Below, piece after piece: positions 11,193 through 21,451 of a stretch of DNA of 64,000 bases. The notes beneath the pieces were generated by a model. That model searched no databases. It saw only the letters and a program-made list of their open reading frames with translations, and was not told the DNA's origin. Made by a program: the position numbers and the translations under genes. Positions within the stretch are counted from its first letter, which is position 1; every line of letters starts with the position of its first letter. This stretch comes from Micrasema longulum (lineage: Eukaryota; Arthropoda; Insecta; Trichoptera; Brachycentridae): positions 62,001-126,000 of the forward strand of contig JAGVSM010001281.1 of assembly GCA_022494885.1 (NCBI GenBank), written 5' to 3'.

Positions 11193-11370
11193 ATCGTCAT
11201 TTCTTTATCTGCGTGTAATGGTGCGTATGGCACTGCATTTGTAGGTTCCACTCACAGCGTATAAGTGATTATTTGTAACATACCTAGATACGTGAAGGCA
11301 ACGCGATCAGCCTTACGCTTTAGGCGCCAATCCAGGACCGTTAAATATTACGGTTTGAAAATCACCTATT
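11193..11370 (-). repeat. SINE-C, 3' part
   Basis: Antisense: TAATGGTGCGTATGGCACTG, then ACGTGAAGGCAACGCGATCA, then CGCCAATCCAGGACCG. Head missing. Confidence 0.65.
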
Positions 11371-11639
11371 GAATTGAATTTTTATTATTGATCTTAAAAT
11401 ATGTAACACGTAAGCATTTTCTTAACTCTACGCTGCCCAATATAGACGATATGCAACATACTGATAGTCGGAATATAGAAGTGTTATTTTTTAAATATTT
11501 TTATCACTCCGGTATTGTATACATATCCATTTTAATCTGTTTCAGAAATTGCAACCACGGAAAAAAAGGATAAAATTCGAAACATTTGTCAATTTTTTTT
11601 TTTAAATAAATATTTGCGATTTTATGATTTGACCAAATA

Positions 11640-11722
11640 GGTATTAAATTTTGAGTCGAAAATAAATTACTATTACGAAATGGGAATCATGTTGAGGTAG
11701 AGTAGGATTCGAGCCACGGAAT
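11640..11722 (-). repeat. SINE-B fragment
   Basis: Antisense piece: ACGAAATGGGAATCATGTTG, AGGTAGAGTAGGATTCGAGC. It stops within the B-box region, so the 5' head is lost. Confidence 0.6.
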
Positions 11723-12047
11723 TTTTTATTGCAATTTGGCTAATATTCAAATAGTGATTTCTTTATATTAAAAAAAAAAGTTATAATTTGTTTCTCCAAC
11801 TTTCATTGCTAGATAAAAATATATTCATAAATTGACGTTTTTTCTTGTTTTCTTCTATTTTTCAAACATTTATGCTCGATGTAGATGTGTATATTATCTT
11901 ATTCACACCTAAAAAGTTATTTTTTTTTCAAATTTCATTATTTTTTCCAGCATGTGCATCAAAAAACGTACCCAGATAGGTGTAAGCATTAAAAGTTTTA
12001 ATTTTTAGTTCGAATTGGGCAGTGAAGTGTATATTTATCGTAAAGAA

Positions 12048-12108
12048 GGGGAAAACACTTTTGAAAATGGAGGTCTAGGCATTACAGGGCTTATGACTTG
12101 GCTGTTTT
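12048..12108 (+). repeat. X core fragment
   Basis: GGAAAACACTTTTGAAAATG, GAGGTCTAGGCATTACAGGG, CTTATGACTTGGCTG. It is only the start of the X core, with a small deletion where 'CCTGTCA' should be. Confidence 0.55.
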
Positions 12109-12109
12109 A

Positions 12110-12780
12110 AAAAAATAAAAAACCGCTGATCTACTTCATTTTGCTGATAATGCCTGTCTCAGGCTTGCATTCTGGACGGATCTCGACGATTGTAGGGTTG
12201 GAAAAAGTTACACATAGATATCACAAATCGGAGATTCAAAAAGGCCTGAAATTGCCGCATCAATTCGTTGTATGAAGGATAATAATATAACGGATATATG
12301 GAACTTACACCTGGATAGCTATCAGAGAGGCGTCACAAAACACATTTGACGGCTTTTAGAGATGCGCAACATCAATAACGGAAACGATCGATTGCAAATA
12401 AAATAGTTAGTTTTCCCGATTTTATATACCAGTTTTAGGAGATTTGGTCTCACCAGACCATGCAGTAAATAAAGCAATATCTATGGATTTTTCCCGACAG
12501 TTATTCAGAGGAAGACCGAAAAACTCCCGAATAACTCAATGTTCCAAAATCCTGCAGAAAAACGGCCTAGATGAAAGTGGCACCCAGAACTGAAGATTAT
12601 GCAGTTAAAGAATAAGAAAAGCCAACCAAACAGATTACCCTGGCAATGAAATTCTAAAGAAACCCTCAACATTCAATACGGAAAGTCTATGTAAAATATT
12701 TAAGGTTCATACCATAGACACTCTTTATAAAATAAATTCTATTATACAAATATAAAAATGGAAAAAATAAAATAATTTGA
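12110..12780 (+). other. Possible degraded coding relic
   Basis: Somewhat less A+T-rich stretch. Conceptual pieces such as AASIRCMKDNNITDIWNL and FRGRPKNSRITQ are reminiscent of retroelement ORFs, but frames are broken by stops and I cannot name a family. It lies directly before a recognisable LINE tail and may be the upstream part of it. Confidence 0.25.
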
Positions 12781-13090
12781 GATGAATAAGTCACTCAGAT
12801 ACCAACATAATATTTAAATTCCTAAATTCCACACAAGTCATGGTCAAAATAGCTTTGTCTTCAATGGTGTAAAAAATTATAATAATCTTCCCAATGAACT
12901 AAAAACTATTAAAATCATATATCAATAAATAAATTTAAAGTAAATCTAAAGAATTTTGTAAACACGTGTAAAAACTACATTAAATTTTAATTAGTAGGAA
13001 GTTTTTTCTTTATATTTCCTATGTATTAATTTTTTTCTCGTGTACTCGCATTTAAAATTATTTAAACTCTTATAATAAACAATAAACAAC
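12781..13090 (+). mobile_element. LINE ORF2 C-terminal tail (CR1-like)
   Basis: Frame with one internal stop: SLRYQHNI*IPKFHTSHGQN, then SFVFNGVKNYNNLPNELKTI. The order 'T..G..SF.F.G.K.(Y/W)N.LP.ELK' is the classic terminal block of CR1/L2-type polymerases. The stop after NI and another after YQ show it is dead. A short A+T-rich 3' UTR with AATAAACAATAAAC follows at about 13075. Confidence 0.65.
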
Positions 13091-13605
13091 TACAACAGTG
13101 TAAGTCACTTTCCAAGCATAAGAGTTAGTCTCTTTTTTGGAGAGTTACAGTGATAACATTTACTAGATGTGTAACAGTAGATATGTATAGAATTTTAAAA
13201 AAACATTTACTTTTAAAAAAAATTTATTAATAAAAAATGAGTTTCGAAGGTGTCAAACAGAAGCACTTTTTTTATTGCTAAATGCGCGATAAAAGTTGCC
13301 ATTCTTTTGAATTGATTTCGACTAACGAGTTATTTTCTTTTTCAATAAAAAAAAACACACATACACACACTTAATACAATAGTTTAAGATTTTAATATTC
13401 TTTATACCACAAATGATAAAATTATCATACATTATTTTATAGTTGTACCTACTACTCACGTGCATATTTACATGAAACGTGTTTTTATATTTTTTCATTT
13501 ACCTTTAAGCCCCTTCGGCAAACAGGGTTAAAACCAGCGTTTCTGTCTTATTATATTTACAATTGCTTTTTCCACGTATTTTACATCTTTACATATGATT
13601 AATTC
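13091..13605. other. A+T-rich DNA, no feature seen
   Basis: No coding signal. A CA-rich string (ACACACATACACACAC) sits at about 13354. Confidence 0.4.
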
Positions 13606-13609
13606 CTTC

Positions 13610-13835
13610 TCATCCCCTTTTCTCTCTTTATAGTATAGTGTTAATTTTTTAAATATATTTTTATTTTGTTAATCTTTGTTTTTAATTTTTGTTAAAAATT
13701 GTAAGATTCAATATGTCCATGTATTCATAATTTTCTCAAACTGAACGGTTTGGGTAGGTAGGAAGAAATTGCTTTAAGACAATATGCCCGCCCTCATATG
13801 TGTATGTATATAAAGTGTCAAATAAATAAAATTCA
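13610..13835 (+). mobile_element. LINE-J 3' UTR
   Basis: CTTTATAGTATAGTGTTAAT, then TGTAAGATTCAATATGTCCA, CTGAACGGTTTGGGTAGGTA, GCAATATGCCCGCC-like, ending TATAAAGTGTCAAATAAATA. This matches the 3' UTR of the longer LINE-J at 42420-42640. The copy is truncated in the UTR, so no coding part remains. Confidence 0.85.
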
Positions 13836-14521
13836 TCTATATCCAAAGTCCAGTTTTGGAAATAGACATGCACTTCGATTGTGCATACCTTTAACATGGC
13901 CAAATTTGTGATATTTGTTCATCTGATCATGCCAATTATTGTGTTGACATTATTTTTTAATTAATGGTTTTAATTCTAATATTTTACTATATGTCTCATA
14001 AGGGACATTTGTTTTAAATGGTTAAAAAAATTCTGCTAAAATCTTTCTTTTGTCCTGTTTTTTTTCGTTATTCGGTTATTGAAATCGACTTGTACATCTT
14101 TCACTTCACTAACGCTAGTAGTTTAAGACCACAATCGGCCGTAGTAACCAGCAGTGTGCAATATTATATTCTACTCCCTCGCACCCTATCATTTGTGTCC
14201 AACTCAAAATCATTTTCAAAATTAATACCCTACTGATTGACCGGTGGTAGATAAGGCATATGGTAACGTTCTATTTTAAATCCATCTGCCTTTTACAGGG
14301 GTACCAACCTATTAAGATCCTTTAACAAACTTCAACTGTTTTCGTAGAACACCCAGATATTAGTTACTGCGAAAAATTAAGTAGAACAAGTAAACAAACA
14401 AAATCAAATTTATTATTTTATATGTTTAAATATTAATAAATTTCATAAAAAGTACATGTTTTTGTAAAATTATTAAATCTTAAATTATATTTAAAATCAT
14501 ATAACAACATGTTAATATAAA

Positions 14522-14595
14522 CAGCTCTCTAAGGAGTTGAATCTAGTCCTTGTCTAAAAAAATTTGGACAAACTCAAAATATTGTTGAAATATCA
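14522..14595 (-). repeat. X terminal piece
   Basis: ACAGCTCTCTAAGGAGTTGA, ATCTAGTCCTTGTCT, AATTTGGACAAACTCAAAAT. End-only fragment like that at 10778. Confidence 0.65.
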
Positions 14596-14599
14596 ATTG

Positions 14600-15190
14600 A
14601 TGCCATTTATGAAAACATCAAATTTTTTGAAAATTAGTAGTTACCAACTTGTGCCATGAAACCCGACAATATTCAGTATTTGATTTTTTAAATTGTAAAA
14701 TGAAATCACTGCTGGTTTGACCTTGCTGTGAAAAAATACAAACATGGTTAAATGTAAGGGTGTAAAATATTTCATTATCCTTTACATAAATCTTTTACAA
14801 AATTACACCTCTCTAGGCGGGAAATCCTTATTTTACATAAAATATGAATATCGTAAACACGGGACAAAAAAACTTCACAATAACTCGCGCCTGTGAGTAA
14901 TGTCCCACCGGCACCGCCAAGCTACCCTGATGTGGGGTAGTGACTTAGTGCAGTGGTATAGTGCCATGGTATAGTAGAGTGGCGTAGTGGTAGTGGCTGA
15001 CCCTCGGTAATAAATAATGAATTTATGATAGCCAACTCATTAGCCAGCATCACCGCTTTTGTCTACTTTGCGTTACAAAAGATCGAATTTTTCCATTGGT
15101 GTCTCATAATTTCTACTGAAAATTAAGGGCGTTTTTTCAAAACACGACCATCGCTTGAAAGGTAATTTTTCAGGGAAGGGTTTTTTGTGA
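14600..15190. other. Unassigned DNA with a TAGTG-rich tract
   Basis: At 14938-15000 there is a degenerate minisatellite built from AGTGGTATAGTG-like units (GTGACTTAGTGCAGTGGTAT, AGTAGAGTGGCGTAGTGGTA). The rest shows no gene or matched repeat. Confidence 0.45.
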
Positions 15191-15194
15191 TTTT

Positions 15195-15605
15195 ACTTTA
15201 TTTTATTTATTAGGGATATCAACAGTAATACAAGTAAAAAAAATATACAGAGAATAAAACCAATGACAGATATCCACAGAAATACATTAAACACTCGTAC
15301 AATATATGCTAGTGTGTTTGTTAAGATAAGATCTATATTAAGAATTAGAGATAAAATAAGATTTTATTCTAGAAACTGAGTATAAGAAAAAAAAGTTTGT
15401 TTTAAAACGCGCATTTTAAATGTTAATTTGTGACAAGCAAACGGATCAATGAGGGGAAAGTTTAAATTATATTCACGAGCTAAACGTATAAGTGGAGAGT
15501 TCTGGGCATAGTTCGTACGAACTGCTGGCGCATGAAATACGGAGCTCGACGTGTGACGGGTGCGGTAGCTAAGGACATTTAATGATAACTCCGACATAAG
15601 AGCCG
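15195..15605 (-). mobile_element. LINE ORF2 tail and 3' UTR, antisense
   Basis: Minus-strand frame 15597-15364 reads MSELSLNVLSYRTRHTSSSV, then FHAPAVRTNYAQNSPLIRLA. The 'LNV..YRTR', 'VRTNYAQ.SPL.RL' motif order is that of the CR1/jockey-like C-terminal tail. The 3' UTR extends to about 15195 and ends in AATAAATAAAATAAA (minus sense). It is 5' truncated at about 15605. The reading frame is intact over 77 codons, so this copy is younger than most others here. Confidence 0.65.
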
Positions 15606-15967
15606 GACTCTAAGAACCGGATTCGAGTCAAATCGCGTAAACAATCTTTGTTTTAAAAATAACATGTCACAACTAAACGAAGGTAATCTAATTGTGAGTT
15701 GTTTAATTTTCTTTTATATTTCGTTAGCACCCAATATGAAAGTTTTTTCACAACAGGATATTTTACTATGTGAGACTTTGATATTTTTTTTAACCAGTTT
15801 TTAACGTGTTTTACTTAGTATTTTTTCGGGTAATCGATGCGTCTCAATCTGGCATTTAGTTATAAAAAAAACCAAACCACCATGTTGGGCGAATATTGTG
15901 TTTTGAAAAAGCGATCCTCAATTACTATATTTAAATATTCGTCCTGTCAAATCGAAATAGATCAGAA

Positions 15968-16480
15968 ATCATCACCTTAATATTATCCTGTACGCACCTA
16001 GTGGTGCATAGGGCATTGCATTGACACTCCAGTTGCAGGGTATCTAGAGCATTTTTGTTACATGAAAGGTGAGGTGATTAATCACATTACACATTCTATG
16101 TGAATGTGATGCTTTCCATCATGAAAGGAGCCTCATCCTCAGGGGACCACTGGTTAATCCTGAGGAAAAAAGAGAGCTCGCCCCCAACTTAATAGCCTGA
16201 TATTTTACGGATCTGGGCTTGGAGAGGGAGATTTATCAAAATGAAAACTCTCGCCTTTTACACAGGCTTTTTATACACACCCGGGTTTGGAGGGCGAGAA
16301 CTATTCACAGGAACCCGTCACAATAGATCTTCACAGGTCGCAGTGACGTCAAAAGCTTACATAGCACTGACTCTCACCACTTAGAATAAGAATAAGGTGA
16401 TCAATCTTACGCCCCAGGTGTCAGATCAGGAACATTGAATTATTACGGTGTTGAAGCACCTTTAAAACCTAAATTTTACG
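15968..16480 (-). repeat. SINE-C split by an insertion
   Basis: Antisense SINE-C: GCACCTAGTGGTGCATAGGG and TTTTTGTTACATGAAAGGTG on the left (to 16083), continuing at 16395 with GGTGATCAATCTTACGCCCC and CAGATCAGGAACATTGAA. The two halves are separated by the 311-bp insert described at 16084. The tRNA head is missing. Confidence 0.8.
16084..16394 (+). mobile_element. Unknown retroposon-like insert in SINE-C
   Basis: About 311 bp that interrupts SINE-C and is flanked by AGGTGATTAATC (16072-16083) and AGGTGATCAATC (16395-16406), an 11/12-bp match that looks like a target-site duplication. The insert is G+C-richer than its host and ends with AGAATAAGAATAA, a short repeated tail next to the duplication. 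These are features of an LINE-mobilised retroposon. I find no clear pol III A or B box, no coding frame and no other copy in the window. An inverted pair (CCTCAGG...CCTGAGG) lies near 16137-16165. Confidence 0.65.
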
Positions 16481-16628
16481 TCCACCCTACCAGGAATCAT
16501 GTATAGAAACCTCAAGCACTACTACACAACGGGATTGGCTTATCTAGGCTCGTTTTTCTTTTCCATGAACCAAAATATTTTTTGCCAACGCTAATCATTA
16601 TTATTCCTGACTAATTATTTCCTTTATT

Positions 16629-16850
16629 TTGCCTCAGGAGAACCTAAACCCTAGTTGCCTCTTCTTTAAACCTGCGGGATCACGCCGTCCTGGAAGGCCG
16701 TCAATGACGATCTTTAGACCTTATTCGGCGGAATTAAGGGGCGCTGGATTGACATGGGAAGAAGCGAAATTGTTGGCTGGCGATAGGGTCTCCTGGAGGC
16801 AACTGGTGATGTCCACATGCTCCACTTAGGAGCGGATGTGGAAAAGAAGA
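16629..16850 (+). mobile_element. LINE ORF2 C-terminus (RTE-like), relic
   Basis: 66-codon frame: SCLFFKPAGSRRPGRPSMTI, then LRGAGLTWEEAKLLAGDR, then VSWRQLV. The 'RRPGRP' block followed by 'DR..WR' is the usual end of RTE-type and related polymerases, after the last helix of the RT. The antisense relic at 51860-52210 carries the same tail (LPLLKTCGL, RWIDVGESVSAGWR), so two copies of this family exist here. Truncated at the 5' side. Confidence 0.7.
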
Positions 16851-16899
16851 ATTATTTACTATCCACGGCAATAATTAGATGTAATTAAAAAAATATAGC

Positions 16900-17780
16900 A
16901 CAGAAACAAAAATATTGGAAATTAATAAATAGGTACAAAAGTAAATAAATCAATAAAAATATAACAGTTTTTGATCCTGGATACAAATTCTCAGAAATAA
17001 AATAAGGATAGCAAGATCTAATAGAATAATACATGTAAAACAAAATTATCTTTAAACTTTTTCAGTGAAAATTTACAGCTTTTTTCATTTCTAATTGTTC
17101 ATAATCATCTGATTTTGGGCCTCTTTATAAATGTATAAGATATAATAAGATTATCCTTTTTTGTGAATTTTTAGCCAAGACGAAAAACATAAAACTTTTT
17201 ACAAATATTAGTAAATGACGTTTTTTCAGGTATCTATTTGTTATATATCAAGATATTTTATTAAATGTTTTAGGATTAGTTTACTCCTGAAAAAGAAACA
17301 GTTATGTTCTACAACCGGTCAACATATAAAATTGAAATTATTGATTTTATACAAAGTAAATACGTAGTTATGTTATTTTAATATGGAAGCATATTTTATT
17401 GGTATTATTTTTTGATAAGATAGGTAATTCTACATGGAATGTTTTTAAACAACTGTCAATCAAACATTATTTAAATAAAATTTAATCCATGGTAACGAAC
17501 GTATGTTTAATCACGAACCCGCACTGAAAAATATTGTTTGTGGCTTGAAGGAGGCGTTTAAACAATGTCCATTGGAACAAAGCAGAACAAAAAACTCTGG
17601 ACTTTAATTTATTATCGGATCGACTTCATAACACATTCATTTTGTCGTACTATTTGTCGTACATAGTTTTTGTCGTACATAGTAATGTTAGCCGTACATA
17701 TTAACGTTTGACAAATAGTTATACTCGTATATATAAAGTGAACTCTGTAATATAAATAAATAATAAATACTATATAAACT
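16900..17780. other. A+T-rich DNA, no feature seen
   Basis: No coding signal. A short imperfect repetition of TTGTCGTACATAGT occurs at 17640-17690. Confidence 0.4.
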
Positions 17781-17784
17781 CAAC

Positions 17785-18145
17785 AATGTTTGAGTATGTT
17801 CAAATGCTTGCAGACTGGCTGGATTTCCTCCCTAGGGAGAGATATTCATATTTAAATTTATTTCAACAGAGAGGGAAAACATTGTTGATAAGGGGATATG
17901 GAATCCTAGGCATTTACAGGGCTTAACATAATAAAGGTTTCAGCTCCTTTACTTCACAAAAGTCAACAGATGGAAGTGTTGAGGAAATATGGATGTTTAA
18001 ACATGGGCAGAATGGTGAATGTTACACACTGTGTAAAGTAGCCACTTAAACGAGCCAATGACAGGTCATAATCCCTGTAAATGCTTAGGCTTCCGTATTC
18101 CCTTATCAACAATGATTTCCCTCTCTGTTAAAATAAATTTAACCA
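17785..18145. repeat. X repeat, inverted (palindromic) pair
   Basis: The left arm is X sense: AACAATGTTTGAGTATGTTC, TTTCAACAGAGAGGGAAAAC, CATTTACAGGGCTTA (ends about 17925). The right half is X antisense: GGTTTCAGCTCCTTTACTTC, GTTACACACTGTGTAA, then GTAAATGCTTAGGCTTCCGT and ATGATTTCCCTCTCTGTT (to 18140). The two arms pair over the first 90 bp of the core; the right arm also includes the downstream part of the unit. Confidence 0.75.
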
Positions 18146-18289
18146 TATAAACCGTTTTTTACTATGTTTTATTTTTTACTACGTATTTTACAATGTTCAT
18201 TTTAATATCGTTTTTACTATACTTAAGTAGGTATAGATTTGGCTCATAACGAAAAGAGCATCGTCTTGCAGTACATCAACATTGTTCCT

Positions 18290-18560
18290 ATCATGGAGAT
18301 ATGAAGAACAAAGTAACGTGGCCTATAAAGAAACCACAAGGCGTGGTAAAGTCCAGTCAGCTCAGCCAGCCCGATGTTTCAACTCAACGCAGTCACTCAG
18401 TTCCAGCATATAATTCAAGTGCAGCCAGTTCAACTTCTCGTCAACATGCAATAAATATACGCATTTAACACCAACACCGTCTCTTCTGTCCGGGCCAACC
18501 AACTGAAGAAGGATCACCACTACACCCAAACTCCTACGTTGGTGACCCCGAAGGATCTAT
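18290..18560 (+). mobile_element. LTR retrotransposon remnant (CsRn1-like Ty3/gypsy)
   Basis: A TATAAAG box lies at 18324, a polyadenylation-type AATAAAT at 18450, and at 18540 TGGTGACCCCGA, which equals the complement of the 3' end of tRNA-Trp, the primer used by CsRn1-clade Ty3/gypsy elements. The order promoter, poly(A) signal, primer-binding site is that of an LTR followed by the leader. The 5' edge of the LTR is not defined and the inverted X pair sits just upstream. No gag or pol frame follows; about 110 bp of leader-like, G+C-richer DNA ends near 18660. Confidence 0.55.
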
Positions 18561-19020
18561 TGAGATACCAGGATTGTATCCGGTGGATGTTCAACTGCAG
18601 CGGAGATCCAGACGACCCGTTCGATAACGCCGCACTCTACGTGAAGTTATTAACTTAGGATTTGTATCGTAAAGCATTCTTTACAATATGCAGTTTTTTA
18701 ATCAGTGCGGCTTTTATGAACGCTATCTTCATCTGTACATATCGAGGCGGTATACTTAACTCCTGTATTATCTCTATCTAACTCGCTATGTTCTACCGAC
18801 TTGTCATCTCGACGTCATATGATCGAATCCGTACATCTAGGCGTTCGTTTTCAAAACTGACAGTTATGTCAGAATTCAATTCGATTTCAAAATTTACTTA
18901 TTTTCTCTAATATTTTTAATGGGCTTTTAAGAAAAGGGGTGCCAACCTCAGAAAGATTAAAAATTTCGTAATTAAAGGAAAAATTGATCGGTGGAACAAA
19001 TTCTTTGTCACTTTGACAAC

Positions 19021-19434
19021 AATAATAAACTTCAGTGTCTTTTTTAAATTTGTTTATTTGTTAATAGACTATTAAACTAAGCAAAATTTTACTTTTATTT
19101 TTTATGTATCGTATTATCAGCGCAATGATGGTTTTAAAGTTTTGTATTTCTGAAATAGCTCCAAGTGTGACGTCAGAAGTTGTTCTTTGTTAGTTCTTCC
19201 GATTGGTTCGTTTACGGTAAGCCAACCGGATATCCTTCATAGCTCTCTTATTATTTGTTGGTTCATATGAACCAATGACGTCGATCAAAGTAGTGCGTTT
19301 TATTATAATTTTATTAATATTTTTTTTCGTACATTTTCAAGAAACTTTGCCATACAATTTAATGCTCTGATTTTTACCGCGCACAAGAAAACATTTTTTG
19401 TATCCAATTTCCCGTAGGGCTTAAGTTCCTCATT
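19021..19434 (+). mobile_element. MITE-G copy 1
   Basis: Starts with a worn AATAATAAACTTCAGTG and ends GGGCTTAAGTTCCTCATT, so the ends are inverted repeats of the type AATGAGGAA.TTCAG. Internal blocks shared with the other copies: TTGTTAATAGACTATTAAAC, TATTTCTGAAATA, GTGACGTCAGA, AACCGGATATCCTTCATAGC, TCATATGAACCAATGACGTC, TACATTTTCAAGAAACTTTG, TTTCCCGTAGGGCT. About 414 bp and non-coding. Confidence 0.85.
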
Positions 19435-19836
19435 ATGCATGATCCTTATTTATTTTTTTACGGATATTGTCCATTTGTACAATTTATAGGGATGAATATT
19501 ACAAAATAGGAAATGTTAAAAACAGTAAAAAAAAAAAAAAAAGAAGCATCGACAAATATAGGGGACATAAAGACAAGATTTGAAATATTTATTTAGTGCT
19601 CGTTAAAATCGTTGAAAACAAAAAACACCAGATCTTGTCTTGAGTTAACAATAAGACAGACAGGTCATTGGAGAATTAAGGCCATAATTTATTCTATGCT
19701 GATCGATTAACAGTACTTCATTGTTTTTAGCCTACAAGTAGGAATATAGCATTTTACCTGTCTCAGTAATGACGGCACATCGATTATACCACGACATGAC
19801 GTAACATTTTTAATGCTCAAGTACGGAAATCAATTC

Positions 19837-20233
19837 AATGAGGAAGTTCAGTGGTTTTTTTTATTTGTTAATAGACTATTAAACAAAGTTTTTTTTTTCA
19901 ATTTTTAAATATCGTATTATCAGCGCTACGATTATTTAAAGTTTTGTATTTCTGAAATAACTCCGCGTGTTACGTCAGAGATTCGTTTCCGCTTATTCTC
20001 ATTCAGATCTTTTCATTGGTCCAGAAGCAACAAGCAAACCGGAAATCTTCCATAGCTCTCAGATCATAGGTTGATTCACATGAACAAAGTAGTGCGTTTT
20101 AATAAAATATTTTTTATTATCTTTTCCGTACATTTTCAAGAAACTTTGCATTACAATTTAATGCTCTTATTTTTACCCCGCGCAAGAAAATATTTTTTGT
20201 ATCCCATTTCCCGTAGGGCTGAAGTTCCTCATT
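19837..20233 (+). mobile_element. MITE-G copy 2
   Basis: Begins AATGAGGAAGTTCAGTGG and ends GGGCTGAAGTTCCTCATT. Same orientation as copy 1, 400 bp downstream. Internal CRE-like site is altered to TTACGTCAGAG. About 397 bp. Confidence 0.9.
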
Positions 20234-20311
20234 GCAGTTATACTATTAATTGATGTAGCATTAATGGGTGAAATAACATTTTAAATGTTTCGTAAATTGG
20301 GTCAAACATGT

Positions 20312-20467
20312 TGTATTTATGCGCCACACTCGTTCACACTAGTACCTAAGTACCATTCTGTATAATTTTGTTTAGTTTATATTTACACCTGATCTATGGG
20401 TAATTCTGGATACCCGAAGCTTGTGTGTTCTAACTTATATTAAACTCGTGTGTGGCGTATAAATGCA
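20312..20467. mobile_element. Small TIR element (~156 bp)
   Basis: TGTATTTATGCGCCACACTC at the left and the inverted match GTGTGGCGTATAAATGCA at the right; arms of about 23-25 bp with three or four differences. The interior is A+T-rich and non-coding. The size and structure suit a short MITE. It lies 80 bp after MITE-G copy 2. Single copy seen. Confidence 0.55.
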
Positions 20468-20984
20468 AAGTGTTTTTTGTATAATATATTCAATTGCAGT
20501 TAGGTTGATCAATGTGATGTTTGAAAGTAGATGTGCCAATGTAGGTGTATTCTTGTCCAGTACCTACTAGTATTGTTTGTAGATGTACATAGATTTGTGC
20601 ATTATAGAGCTACATATTATAAAAGTTAAGATTGATTACCAAAATACGCTTTTTGTAGTACCTATCAGGTACAAAGTTCGTGTCCCAAAGCTTCGCGAGG
20701 GAACTAAGTACGACGACTTACGACCGAGATCTTTTTCCAAAATTAATGTTTCAAAATTAAAATGATTTATTTGAATAAAATTATTCAAAATATGTAAGAA
20801 ACTGGTCTAGAAATGTACGTGAAATGCATTTTTTTAAGGTCGTGATATTTTATGACTGGTATTATTTTAATACGGAAATATCAATTTAAACTACGTAAAA
20901 TAAATGCGCCCAAAAATGAAAAGTTTTTTTTTTACATTATGTTGACAATTTGGTCACGTTTGACAAAAACACAAATGTGATGAA

Positions 20985-21150
20985 GAATACAGTTCTGTCT
21001 GTAATAGAATCAGAATCCTGGATGAGTGTTTTCAACTAGATTGCTGCACTTAGGCAAAAATCTTGAAAAAGGAAATCGAGTGGCAAAAAGTCCGTCTCGT
21101 ATTTTAGCGGTTGGCTCATTTGCCTACGCCCTTTGAACGTGGACATGAAA
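20985..21150 (+). repeat. Composite repeat H (5' extension of a SINE-C type head)
   Basis: AATACAGTTCTGTCTGTAAT, AGAATCCTGGATGAGTG, TTTTCAACTAGATTG, then GTCCGTCTCGTATTTTAGCG and ATTTGCCTACGCC. The same order is found at 54205-54345, where it leads into a complete SINE-C. Here the SINE part is cut soon after the tRNA-like head. Confidence 0.6.
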
Positions 21151-21194
21151 TATTCATTTAAAAGGTGGTTTCACACGTCTACATTGAATTATAT

Positions 21195-21280
21195 ATCTAA
21201 AGTTATCTAGACATCTTCTTAAGTTATCTAGATATCTTATTAAGTTATCTAGATATCTTCTTAAGTTATCTAGATATTTA
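21195..21280. repeat. Tandem repeat, ~24-25 bp unit
   Basis: About four copies of AAGTTATCTAGATATCTTCT with one or two changes each. The unit contains the palindrome ATCTAGAT. Confidence 0.85.
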
Positions 21281-21451
21281 CTGGCTATCTTTTTACAGTT
21301 ATTTGGTGAAATTGGTGTAGTTAAGTAAGCGGTGCTAGTTTTATGATAACGGGATTTATCTTTTAATGACTTGTGTGAAGGGCGTTGGAGTAAAGAAATT
21401 TAAAATATAATGAAATTATTAAAAAAATTTTAAACACCGTAAGAAACGTAT

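Noticed and set aside
21195..21280. CRISPR-like repeats
   Set aside because: Units of about 24-25 bp are directly adjacent with no unique spacers, and the DNA is eukaryotic. It is a simple tandem repeat.
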